From NCBI GenBank assembly GCA_965644295.1, contig CBFFRP010000075.1:124001-188000 (forward strand): DNA of 64,000 nt, in the 5' to 3' direction. Source of the DNA: Paraphysomonas bandaiensis. Taxonomy: Eukaryota; Chrysophyceae. Positions 1 to 10,451 of this stretch are shown here, one piece after another. Below the pieces are notes generated by a model, which saw only the letters and a program-made list of their open reading frames with translations, had not been told where the DNA came from and did no database searches. Numbering within the stretch: the first letter of the stretch is position 1; each line of letters opens with the position of its first letter. Both the position numbers and the translations under genes were made by a program.

Positions 1-201
1 TTCGGATCAAGCGGAAGACCTATCTATACAGCTTTATGTAATAATTAATATATATCCTTTAATATAGCTTATAGTAGTGATATATCTCATCCTCAAGGAA
101 GTGTTATTTTGAAATTAAGAAGACTTCGTTTACCCTAGTCAGAGCCAGATCAGTAGATGGATGAACAAACTAGTCGAATAACATTTATACATATAAATTC
201 T

Positions 202-302
202 GTTTATTAGCAATAGGCGTTTCAGAGTATGAACCAGCCTAGTAACTAGATGAACAGACTTGTTAAAGCTAGTGTAGCTATAATACCCTAATCGAATAGT
301 TT
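202..302 (-). repeat. Family R repeat end, decayed; rest of 1-1216 without a gene
   Basis: The motif TTAGCAATAGGCG at about 207-219 and the later CCTAATCGAATAG match other dispersed copies in this window (about 3096, 19584, 38784; reverse strand about 2510 and 30090). I call this family R. The rest of 1-1216 is AT-rich; a more GC-balanced stretch at 640-830 has no convincing reading frame. Short open frames at 862-1214 overlap on both strands and look like chance. Confidence 0.6.
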
Positions 303-1104
303 TGTATGACGGGAGATTACACTCGACTCGTGCCATTGGAGTATTCTGGTTTGGGGGAATCGATTGTCCCACAACGTTGTAATGTTTTGAAGCAATATTG
401 ACGTGAGTATCGCGTGGATTTCGAAAAGTCCATATACTTCTTACTTGATATTATCAAAATTCGTTTTGTTGTGAATAGAATGGTGAACAAACAGGCATTC
501 TTGAATTAATGATATATTAAAATTAAAAAGGGACTTATATAACCACCTCAAAAGAAAGCTTACTGATTACTAGTGAGCTGTTAATTCAAATAATTTAATA
601 ATAACCTAACGTTCCGACAGAAAAATAAATATGAATCGTCAGGAATCATCCGTGTGTTACCGCATGATCTGCTGAAGATCATATCTGGTGGGTTGAGTAG
701 CTCCGTGGTTCCTCTTCGACAGCGAGGGTCTGGAGTCCGACGAGAACACGATCCTGACATTCACCAAATGATGAGGTGATGTCTTCGGAGTAACGCAAGG
801 CTCAATATGGAAATATTGCGGAATTAATCATCTGTCATGACATCGATAGACCTTGTCTCAATCAAAGTAAGGAGCACAACCGACTCATAACTGGAGTAGC
901 TATTACACTTCCCTTCCTGCCTTTAGTTTTGGACAGCAGTGATGGTCTGACCTCACATGTCCAGGCATGCTCAGTGACATTGGCCCAAAAACGGGGGCAC
1001 AAACACACCTTCAACGGACACACACTGAACGGAGATGATGCATTAGGTGAACCGTCATACATCGTATGGTATGGAATACACACTCCACACGCACCCAGCT
1101 CATA

Positions 1105-1130
1105 TACATGTCTGTATACTGTGTATGCAC
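1105..1130 (+). promoter_or_regulatory. TGTATACTGTGTA element upstream of METTL5
   Basis: About 90 bp before the METTL5 start lies TGTATACTGTGTA (1113-1125). Closely related TGTATAC/GTATACA strings lie in most other gene-head spacers of this window (about 16300, 26845, 34065, 36220), so it is a candidate core promoter element. That role is inferred from position only. Confidence 0.35.
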
Positions 1131-1216
1131 GTATAACACGCAAATGAGGAGTTTGAGCTGAAGGCCGGGACGTCGTATTGGACCCTTAATACGACCTGAT
1201 CTGAATATTGTCAATA

Positions 1217-2030
1217 ATGAAGTTACGTCACCTGGAGAGTGCTCTGGATTCAGTAGATGTGTTTGAGGACCCTAAGATTCATCTGGAGCAGATCCCCACA
1301 TCTGCTCATCTAGCCTCACGAATGATACACACCGCCGCCGAGACATACGGGGACATCGACGAGAGATTTGTTGGTGATTTCGGGGTAGGGACGGGTATGT
1401 TGGTAAGAGAATGAGGCGCATATACTGTGCTGTCTGTCTTGACTCGTCTTCTCCTTATCAGAGCATAGCCTCCAGATTGATGGGTGCGTATCATGTGGTT
1501 GGAGTAGATGTCGATCAAGAAGCTCTGGATACTGCATGGGTAAATTTAAAAAAGAATGAAATAGATTGTGTAGATCTTATTCAGAGTGATGTTCAATCTA
1601 TATCTTTCTCCTGGGGTAAATGCATCGACTGCGTACATTTGTCTTATGTAATGATTGCGTAAATAGATTTCGACACAGTCGTAATGAATCCTCCGTTCGG
1701 AACAAGAAATACAGGAATAGATACACTTTTTATGTGCAAGGCAATGGAGGTATGGAACTATTCTACTGCGCATATTTTGTTTTAATACCCCCTCAGAGCT
1801 CATCTGTAGTGTACTCCCTACACAAGACTAGTACTAGACCGGTATGCTCATTAGTCCTGGTCATTACATAATAATTGTCTTTACAGCATTTTTTGAAATT
1901 GGCTGAGAGGAATGGCTGGACACTGGAAGTTCTCGCGGAAATGCGGTATGATATACCACGAACACACAAGTTTCACAAACAGAAATCGAAGGACATTGAA
2001 GTGGACCTATACAGAGTCTCGCACGTGTAG
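1217..2030 (+). CDS. METTL5: METTL5-like 18S rRNA N6-adenosine methyltransferase
   Basis: Five exons join in frame: 1217-1402, 1462-1615, 1667-1749, 1797-1841 and 1887-2030. The introns are 45-59 bp and all GT-AG. The product (about 203 aa) follows METTL5 from end to end: an N-terminal MKLRHLESAL segment, a SAM-binding glycine loop (DFGVGTGML), the acidic VDVDQEAL strand, the catalytic MNPPFGT motif (NPPF), then VVYSLHKTSTR and a KFHKQKSKDIEVDL tail. METTL5 methylates one adenosine in 18S rRNA and works with TRMT112; no TRMT112 is visible here. The glycine loop reads GVGTG where animals have GCGCG. I chose the ATG at 1217 because it begins the family's usual N terminus. The first intron interrupts the SAM-binding region. 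Confidence 0.93.
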
Positions 2031-2384
2031 TTGAGAATAGAATAAATCGTATATTTTCATTCTATTGTTAATACTTCGTACTATGTGGTAGTTATAACAT
2101 GTATCCGCTGTAGTTTATAGTAATTTTCTTAAGATTCCTTCCATACAATGTTACAAACTTAACAAGGTCTGATGAGGGACAAGCCCTTTTTACTTTTTAC
2201 CCCCCAACCCCCAAGGGGGCTTTTCTCCTTGATAATCTATCCTTAATATAATGATATTGCTTAGAAGTCCCAAGACACGCAGGAGTCCCAACATACCCCC
2301 TCGTCCATAGTTCAAGAACACTTGACTCACTGATGCAGAATCCTCCTCCATAGAGTCCTCCTGAGTGATCCTTCTGTACTTCAA
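2031..2384. other. Intergenic; C-rich/G-rich patch, no gene
   Basis: Downstream of METTL5 the sequence is AT-rich, with a low-complexity patch at 2198-2222 made of C and G runs. A short minus-strand frame at 2190-2405 lies inside dispersed repeat and shows no recognisable domain. No gene is supported. Confidence 0.5.
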
Positions 2385-2535
2385 GGACTGACGCCGCAAG
2401 CACAAATAGCTTATGTAGCGTTAAACTGTAGGATATGAGAATTTGTATACTACTAGTCTAGCTTGACTAGTCTTCATCACCTAACTACTTATATCTGGTG
2501 TCGATTCTTGACGCCTACTGCTAAGAATAAGATAT
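2385..2535 (+). repeat. Family R repeat tail
   Basis: The segment GACGCCGCAAGCACA, then GTAGCGTTAAA...GTAGGATA, then ACGCCTACTGCTAAGAATAAG parallels the end of the copy near 30.0 kb (GACGCACAAGCAG, GTAGCGTTAAATAGTAGGATA, CGCCTATTGCTAAAGATAAG). The stem seen in other copies is damaged here. From 2536 to 3090 I see only AT-rich sequence, including TATATTG-rich stretches near 2865-2950 that resemble hAT subterminal sequence. Confidence 0.6.
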
Positions 2536-3090
2536 TCACACACAGTCTGTAATTGTGATTGCTGTTTTAATCTGAGTAGCGTTGATAACGACTACAACAT
2601 CAATGATATTACGTTGCAGTGAATGCTCTGAAATGACTTTATCGTTTTCTTTATTGATAACATGTGCCTAGTGCCTAATTACTGTGAGTCATCAAAAAAC
2701 TCTGGCTTGAGGTACATGTGAATACTAATTACCTGCTCTTTCTAACAACTATCAATACTCAGAAGTAATTCTCTTTTAGCAGTTTATAGCCGGTACCACT
2801 ATGTGTATGGATACACAGCAAGAAACGACAAGGTATTCGGCTACTAATTTGGGGAAAAATTATTGCAATATATTAAAATTTCAAATACAATCATTGCAAC
2901 AGTGGGAAAATAAAAGATTTGCTACAACAATTGTTACAATATATTGTTTCTGTTGGAATACGTATGGTTCTCTAAGATAGTACTGTAGAATACGTTAAAT
3001 GTTAAATACACTGTGAAAAACAGTAATACGTATAGTCAAAGATGCTATATAGCTATAACTGTGAAACTGAAGTACTATATTGAATGTCTT

Positions 3091-3570
3091 TTTATTTAGC
3101 AATAGGCGTTAAAAACCCGTTCCGATATAGCGGCTAGTTGAATACTAGTCTACTAGTTAGACCTCTACCCATAACTAATCAGCACAAATTCTATTATCCT
3201 ACTATTTAACGCTACAGAAGCTGCATGTGCGTCGCCGCAAGCACCAAGGTGCAACCACTTCCGTTCTTAATGTTGTTTGTGAGTTCGCCCTGCTCGTGTG
3301 TCTGAGGACTCACTGGCGCGTGTTGTCCGGGGGTCTCCCCTTGGGATACGGTTCCGCCTGACTCTGAGGTACCGGGTTCTGTATTAAGGTCCTGAGTGTA
3401 CCGAGCACTAGATGTGTGGACTGAGAGGTTGATGGTGTGGTGGAATGTGGCGGTGTCGCCATGCACCGTTTGGGCGTTGGGCATAGGTGGAGTTGCCGGA
3501 GACGTCGTCGCCGTTGTCTAGTACTATACCATGAAGATTCAAGATACGGAAGTTGAGCAGTGGTTGACAT
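3091..3570 (-). repeat. Family R copy with a coding relic
   Basis: The copy reads on the minus strand. Its tail end (TTAGCAATAGGCG) lies at 3096-3108 and an exact GCACC-AA-GGTGC inverted repeat at 3241-3252. Beyond that, up to about 3570, minus-strand frames rich in Pro, Thr and Ser end in NGSGCTLVLAATHMQ. This matches at the nucleotide level the end of the relic near 50.6 kb (DGCTKVLAAMNKQ) and suggests the last part of a retrotransposon-type open frame. From 3571 to 4022 nothing further is recognisable. Confidence 0.6.
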
Positions 3571-4022
3571 GAACGAAATAATTTATCATGTTGTTGACAT
3601 GTGTTACATGAGGACAACACACACAATGTATACAATTATAATAACATAATCTATCAAGTTTGACTAACTTAAACTCTCTTAAAACGATCTTCATTGTCTG
3701 AAAATGGTCAATAGTTTCCTATCCCTGCTCACACGGCAAGTTCTAGAAAACGGTGTTCTACGGTATTTTATGTTTTACTGCTGAACTCTTAGAACACGCT
3801 TTCTGTCGTGTGATAAATTTCCTCCACGTACTTACTGGATACTGGTGGGAGTCGCTGTAGCAATTATAATATATATCACGGATTAAAGTACACTAAGGTG
3901 TACGCAAGTTTAAAAGTCTAAACTGTCCGATTGCATATAAAAACATACACTAATTATCGATGAGCTTATTTCAGAAGACAATACGGCTTGAACTACTATC
4001 AACTATCAAGTTCTGAGTTATG

Positions 4023-5374
4023 TCAATAAAATGCATTATTTGTCGCAGCATTTAATCGCTCCAGAGTACTCTTCTGCTGTAATTTTTGTATTGCAGCATT
4101 TTGCAGCCTGCTTCGTGGTAATTGTCGTTTCTTCACTTTGTCATAACGAGCATTGATTGGAGTAGGGTGAGATATTTCTGACGTATTCTGACTATATATA
4201 AATGAAGTGTTAGGCCACACCAAAATGAAACCATTTCTTCCACAAGGTGCTCGTGTGGAATGAAGGCCCATGAGATAATCATCCGGAGTAGTTGTCCAGT
4301 GCTTTTCTTTTCTAAAACCAACTAATAAAACAGAACTATTGGATGCTGCGACCGTTGCATCAAACACACCACTATTGTTGAAGTGCACTGTCTGATCTGC
4401 CTCTGTGTAGTATACGTGGGTGATGAGTCGTGGAAAAGGAAAGAGAAGGGACCCATATTTCGCACGAGTGTGTTTTAGTTGAGTCGATTGATCGCATAAG
4501 CCACGTAATTCAATAGGAAGGGAGACTTTACTCTGCGAGGCGTACATACAGTTGTTCTGACGCACGAATAATTGTCCCCATGCCAGTAAGTAGAATGGAA
4601 GTGTCGCGGGCTTCGGCACGTTGAATTGCTTTATAGCTACAAACGGTGCTATATTGGAATACATGCCAATCTACATGCCATCAATATGTGCGTCAAGAAA
4701 GTAACATTATAGAAAGTCTCAGTTACCATATTCTGAAGGATATCCTCGTCACCAGAGCTGGATACACCTATCACAACTCGCCCAAAATACTTCAACGATG
4801 AGCACACAGTAGCTATACATTGCAGGGCCTTGGTCGTCGCATTAACCAACGAATTACCTTGACCAATAGAGTGAACCTTCAAATCTTTCGAAACTCCAGG
4901 AGGGCGACCGCTATAAAATGGTATTAGAGCAATAAAGTTTGGCCGCACAGAAACATTCAACTCTGTGCACTCGCCCTGTGCTGCAGCAGTGGAGTATGCG
5001 TGAGTCAGAGATTCAGCAATGTCGTAGCCTCTATGCCTCATGACAGAATGCTCGAATGCACTCATGTGGTTGATATAATACAGATGCGAGTCGGATAACT
5101 GAAAAGTGTGTTCTGTTCGCGATATCAAAGAAAAAAACGCCTCCTCCATTTTGAGAGTTGACGTGCTAAATCGAGCTTTCTGGTACAAAGCGGTGTGAGC
5201 CAACCTACAGAGGGCGCTGTTAACATACGCTGACATGTTAGGGAATACAAACCAAGATGCAGTGTACGGACACGCTATACCACCAACAGAGTTCAGTTCT
5301 ATCGGTGCCACATCAGCCACCAATGCCTCCATTAAGAGGAGTAGGGCTACCCTCAGGACCGTTCCATGAGGCAT
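4023..5374 (-). CDS. Lumenal/secreted protein of an unrecognised family, copy 1
   Basis: Two exons (5374-4727 and 4670-4023, 56-bp GT-AG intron) give 431 aa. An N-terminal signal peptide or anchor (HGTVLRVALLLLMEALVA) precedes a Cys-containing segment CPYTASW. The body has ALIPFYSGRPP, SIGQGNSLVNATTKALQ, CSSLKYFGRVVIGV and THVYYTEADQ. A paralogue lies at 34.3 kb, and these same blocks are the conserved ones. Several NxS/T sites are present. The C-terminal ~65 residues (Lys/Arg/Gln-rich) are missing from the paralogue. A Golgi or ER enzyme, perhaps a glycosyltransferase with TExDQ as a metal-site analogue, is possible, but that is a guess. The upstream in-frame codon at 5413 is GTG, so the ATG at 5374 is taken. 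It is divergent from the esterase gene 371 bp away. Confidence 0.82.
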
Positions 5375-5468
5375 GACACGATAATCAGGAGTGCAGGAGC
5401 GCCTCCTCCACACTCAACCGTCGCCCCTGCTAGTCTGGAAGTGAGTGTTGGACTTATCAGGAAGGAAA

Positions 5469-5484
5469 TCGCGATATATCGCGA
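5469..5484. promoter_or_regulatory. 16-bp perfect palindrome in a divergent promoter
   Basis: TCGCGATATATCGCGA reads identically on both strands. It lies 94 bp before the minus-strand start at 5374 and 261 bp before the plus-strand start at 5746. CG-containing words are rare in these AT-rich spacers, so a dimeric regulator site for the pair is plausible. Function is inferred. Confidence 0.4.
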
Positions 5485-5745
5485 GTGGGTGTACATACAT
5501 CATCATCAGCACGTACTTTTTATTGTATTTTCACTTTCCACAACTGCAGCAGAATACCAAACACGTTGTTGAATCTGAATCTGTAATTGGGGTAATCAGG
5601 ACGTCTCTTCTGTGTGCAATGCATGTGCAAGTCTGCGTGTTTGTGCATAGCACAGCTGGGGCTTGTATTTCTAAGGTGTGCATTTCCACTCGACAACCAT
5701 AACACATATTGAACATAGCATTGCCAGGTCTGACACTATTGAAAC

Positions 5746-6851
5746 ATGATCCGAACTGTTATTGGAATTGCTGCTATGATGGCCACCGCGTCAGGCCGGC
5801 CGATCACTCTGTCAGAGATGAATATCGACCCCTCTGGCGTCTCTGTTAGTGGTCTCTCTGCTGGGGCTTTTATGGCCGTACAAATGCACGTTGCCTATAG
5901 TTCCACTATCAATGGCAGCGCTATATTTGCAGGGGGGCCTTTTTATTGTGCGCAGGATAGCCTCATGATTGCGGAAGGTATTGATAGAGCTCTTGTTTGT
6001 GTGTTGCTGATATCTAGTTATATTTAGAGCAGTGTATGTACGCCCTCATGGGAGGACCGGCCACGAGCCGCCTTGTAACGTATACTAATTCTCAGGCCTC
6101 TTCCGGACATATTGATGAGACAAGCAATTTGGCGGACGATCGCGTGTACTTGTTCAGCGGAAAGGATGATAGTGTTGTGAACCCCAAGGTTATGCACGCG
6201 TTGGAAGACTACTATTCAACTTACATGGACTCATCTAATATTGAGTCTGAGTTTACACTTAAAGCTCAGCATTGTTTACCTACTATGAACTTTGGTGAAG
6301 CCTGTGATATTAAGAAGTCTCCTTTCATCGGCAAGTGCAACTACGACGGTGCAGGCATTGCTCTGAACCAAATCTACGGTCCAGGACTTACAGAGGGTAA
6401 TATCATATAAGAGCTCTTAGTGAAATTACTAATTTTTTATCTGGTTTTGATTGTTTGAGCAGGAAAAGCCGTTTCCGGTAATTTGCAGGAGTTTGACCAG
6501 ACTGATTTCTTTTCTGGCCCTGGTACTTCCCTCGATTCTACAGGGTACATATACATCCCTACTGCATGTGCAGAGGGTGCTACTTGCAAACTTCACATGT
6601 CTTTCCATGGTTGTGAACAAGGACAAAGCTATATTGGTAATGAGTATGCTGCTGACACAGGGTTCAACTCGTGGGCCGAAGCGAATAATATTATTGTTGT
6701 GTACCCATATGCCGTGAAAGATTTATCTCTTGGCAATGGAAATGGTTGCTTTGATTGGTGGGGATACACCAATGCGGACTACTCTATTAAGAGTGGTGTT
6801 CAGATGGCTTTCTCGAAAGCTATAATCGATACTCTAATGGGTACTGCCTAA
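5746..6851 (+). CDS. Secreted polyhydroxybutyrate-depolymerase-like esterase
   Basis: Three exons (5746-5977, 6028-6396, 6463-6851; introns of 50 and 66 bp, both phase 1) give 329 aa. A signal peptide (MIRTVIGIAAMMATASG) is followed by SGLSAGAFMAVQ, the GLSAG lipase box with the nucleophile Ser near residue 38. Then come SGKDDSVVNP (catalytic Asp) and QHCLPT (catalytic His). Downstream, SFHGCEQG and CFDWWGY complete the fold. Ser-Asp-His in this order, with the lipase box near the N terminus, is the layout of type 2 (circularly permuted) PHB depolymerases such as that of Penicillium funiculosum. The role would be extracellular hydrolysis of short-chain polyhydroxyalkanoates. Similar proteins are mainly bacterial and fungal, so an old horizontal origin is possible, but the gene has acquired introns like its neighbours. 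Confidence 0.9.
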
Positions 6852-7224
6852 TTGCCGTTTTCAATTATGATAATGGCGTAAATCGAAAGGATGTAATATT
6901 GATTAGTCCTTTTCGAACCATGGTGATAACATTGAATGATATATAGCAAAAAATATCATACTCATTACATGCAGTTGACGCTTTTCGTCTGTGTTAAGGA
7001 AGCAGAGTATATCTTAGTTGTGTCGCGAATTTGAAGCATTATTGTGTATTTCTTGTTTGCTTCATCACGGAAGGATTATAAATAATACGAAAGATTTGAA
7101 TTATTAGTGTGCTGACTCGAACATTTAGATATTATACAGATACTATATAACGAAGTCTGGATATGGTTTGACACCATTTTATTGTGTTTAGAAAATCAGA
7201 CTTGGCTAGACTACCCAACTGAAG
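6852..7224. other. Intergenic; first copy of a ~95-bp direct repeat
   Basis: No gene is visible. About 7001-7095 (GAAGCAGAGTATATCTTAG, TCGCGAATTTGAAGCATTA, TTCATCACGGAAGGATTATA) recurs in the same orientation at about 10285-10380 with scattered differences. This marks a small dispersed repeat or the two flanks of an old insertion 3.3 kb long. Confidence 0.5.
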
Positions 7225-7361
7225 GCAATCTATTTCCGTACCAATAAATTATTAATTATTATTGCTTTAATTGAAAATTGAGACAGGAAGTAATAATTGC
7301 AATTATAATTGACTACAACCTGTATCAATTAATTGTTGACAATTATTTGATACATTGCCCT
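7225..7361 (+). repeat. Solo right end of a hAT-A element
   Basis: The segment ending in TGATACATTGCCCTG at 7361, with CAATTATAATTGACTACAACC before it, is the degenerate counterpart of the hAT-A ends at 39712-40894 and 56312-57007. The left end is not evident, so this is a truncated copy. A small open frame at 7278-7541 crosses it and is not credible as a gene. Confidence 0.6.
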
Positions 7362-7989
7362 GTTATTGCGTTATTGCTTCTGTGTTCCACAATAAATTTA
7401 GCGTCGGGTCCTATATTTTACAAGTTCTACGAAAGACGTTTTGTAATTTATATATCACTCAGATCGTTGAAGAAAAGTGGAATTGAGATATATTATTATT
7501 GCATAGACAGTTGTGTGATACTGCATATATATAATGTATAATATATTGCCAACATATTTTACAGTTCTACATTCTACAGTTTTTAGCAATTACTGTAAAA
7601 CTGTGGTATCTTAAATCATCACGAGTTACGACACTTCAGTTTACAATATATTATGTTGTATTTAGGCTACACACTACAGTTTTATTTTCACATTGAATTT
7701 CACGAATGAAATAGTTCTACCTTCTTGTGGGGAACATGCGTATTTCAATGCACAATACATATATATTATTTTATCAAATACGCGTTTTATATTGCGATCT
7801 TATTTTACACGATGCAGGTATCTAGTATATATTTTATTTATATTGCTCACAGTACAACGTAATGACTTGTACTAGTCATATCAAACTTTTCGTAATTGAT
7901 ATCTGCCCCATTCCGAGAGCGTACCCTAGTAAATTGCTAGTGTTGTCTAGTTGTCTAGAGGCTAAGAGTAACGTATAGATTGTTAATAG
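7362..7989. other. AT-rich intergenic, no feature
   Basis: Very AT-rich sequence with short open frames of low-complexity composition. Nothing recognisable. Confidence 0.5.
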
Positions 7990-8345
7990 AATCTCAGTGC
8001 ATTCACAGGCCCACCACGACCAAACCGCCAATACTAAATCTCCTCCAGGTCTCCTCCACCCCCAGACATCCACGAGCCAAAAACCCCCCTCACGCACTCC
8101 CACCACGCACAAAAAACAAGTGTTCATCACATTCTCCACTCGGCCCCCACCACCTACACCGCGCTCCTATCCTCCATACCACACAAACCCGTCTCGCCTC
8201 GTGACTCCGAAGCGCATATAGTCCCCACCTCTAATACAACAGAGGTGTTCTCTAAAGGTCGCCCCTCTGACTAAATGCATTAGCCGGAACAGTTGCACCA
8301 TGGTGCTCGCAGCAATGCATAAGCAGTTCTGGGGCGCTAACAGAT
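7990..8345 (+). pseudogene. Family R retroelement relic, C-terminal coding remnant
   Basis: A C-rich, proline-rich frame (7997-8220) resembles the segment near 50.33-50.45 kb (both contain CTCCAG..CT plus a CCACCCC tract) and is followed by the family signature GCACC-AT-GGTGC at 8295-8306. Base composition is strikingly C-rich compared with its surroundings. It is broken and has no start or other domains. Confidence 0.55.
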
Positions 8346-10451
8346 AGAGGGCGATATCGTTTGCTACCTACAATAGCACTGGAATATGAAGAATTGTAGA
8401 TGTGTGTAGATTAACAATATTACTGATGTTGTTATTCATGCACCAAAACTGCGGTATACTGTATATTAGCTTTCACTACTGTATATCAGACTAGTAAAAA
8501 GCGCCAACACAACTAATAATCAGACTTTATTATGGAAGAGTGATGATGTGTAGTCTGTTATTTCAAAGATTGTTTTGCGTCAACTCTAGACATACATTCC
8601 TCTTACGAAGTTCATTTAAAGTTACAGCATTAACTTTCGTTTAAATATTTTTGATTTATTCATCATTTATTTGCAATAATGAAGGTAGCTGAATCGTTGG
8701 TCAGCTGTGCCGTTCTCTTCATCGTTATAGTATTAGTTGCTAACTCTAACAGCACCTCTTTCATATCTGTCGCATTAATCTTCTCGTCTGTTTAGATTTC
8801 ATAACTGATGATTCATATATATGCAAAAAATTAGATAGTATTAAGAAACGTTTGGTATGATGTAGTTACTATATTATGCACTGTTAATAATATTTTTACA
8901 ATACAGCAAGAAATATTGTTCCCTACTAGACCTGTGTAAAATCACCCAGGGCTATAAACCGATGTATACTTTCTTAAATAATAAATGGTCACTATTATCA
9001 ATAAAATGATTATATAACCAATAGCCAACCTATCATTATAATATAGATATTGCCCATTCCGAGGGCGTGTCATAGTGTCTCGCTGGTATAACACCTATAA
9101 CAACAAGATATAACACTGATTCTACCACCCGCTCCCGTGCACCAACGTTGCTGACCGCATATAGATCACGCGCAGATTCTGTTGCCGCCCCACCCGTGTT
9201 CACCTTTGCTAAGATTACAGGGATTTTTCATAATAACTATGCACGACTTTTATATTAGTAATGCGCGCAGATTCTAGTAGAACCATATATATACCTTTCC
9301 ATTACCTAACAATGTTTACGCGGAGCTTCACGTGATCATACTCAGTATAGGTCTAGTGTGTCATTTTGGCAGCCCCCCTCCCCTAAAATGCGCGGAGTTT
9401 CTTGTTATCCCATATAGACTATGCAAGTATAGTGTAGATCCAGCTAGAGCTTGCTTAATGCTGATACACAAAGAATGTGTTGGCTTGGTTCGGTAATGTG
9501 CGTTGTCGTCTGTGTGCTGGGTGTGAGAGCTTGGATATGGCGCCTTCCTCAGTCCTTAAGCTTCTTGTTCTCCACACTGGAACATGAAGATCTTCTTGCA
9601 AGGCTTCTTAATGGTTAGTAGCATCCCACAATATGTAATTGGCTCGTAGGAATAGCAACAATTTTCTAGACGATATGGATTTCATGATTTGACGCTCAGG
9701 TGTCAAAATAATATAATCAACTATGCATTAGACTAAGGAGCCTCTCAACAACATTAGATTGTATTTTGATATGAAGCAAGCAGAGGTACTAAGTCTAGCT
9801 CTCTTGGTGACCACGGCGCTGCTCAGGAATGTTTGGGTCATTTTTAGGTTCTAATTCTTCATCAGTGCTTAATGATATCTTCCCCTTCACGTATGATGGT
9901 ATTTCTGAAGAAGTGATGGTGTCTCTGAAATGATGGCTTGGAGTTAGTTTCGGGATGTCGTTAGTGAATAGACATGATAAGTCCATATGGTGGAGCGGAC
10001 TAATCAAGAGACATTTCGTTTCCTCACATAGCAAAAGATTACAAAATTGGAGTGACCCAGGGTGCTATTTGCTGATACAGTTTATCCTGAATAGTATAGT
10101 TTCGAGTTAGACAGACACGACTTTCACTTTGAGGTTATACTTTGGAACTATTTTCGTCTATCTGAGAATCCTTCATAATTCACTCAATATCAACAAACAC
10201 GTCGGAACAACTCACTCAAAAATATTAGAGTTGTGTGATACGTGATACAGGATACCTGTGTGATATACAAGGCTGCAGAGAAGCAGAGAATATCTTTTTT
10301 GTATCGCGATTTTAAAGCATTATTATTAAGTATATTTATTTTCTTCATCACCGAAAGATTATAAATAATTCTAAAACTAGCAATGGAATATACACATGCG
10401 AATATCTAATAATATGATTTAAGTTTTTACTCACGTGTTAGCGATAGTATT
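8346..10451. other. 2.1-kb intergenic region; second direct-repeat copy
   Basis: No gene is supported. A 47-codon frame at 9475-9618 and a minus-strand frame at 9795-10034 have ordinary amino-acid composition but no known domain or neighbour support. About 10285-10380 is the second copy of the direct repeat described at 7001. The remainder is AT-rich. Confidence 0.45.

Noticed and set aside
862-1214. Overlapping short frames on both strands before METTL5
   Set aside because: No domain, conflicting frames, and the region holds the promoter-type word.
7278-7541. 87-codon Ile/Tyr-rich frame
   Set aside because: Starts inside a hAT end fragment and reflects AT-rich composition.
9475-9618. 47-codon frame starting MCWLGSVMCVVVCV
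   Set aside because: Isolated, no homology, no partner exon with matching phase; chance is likely.
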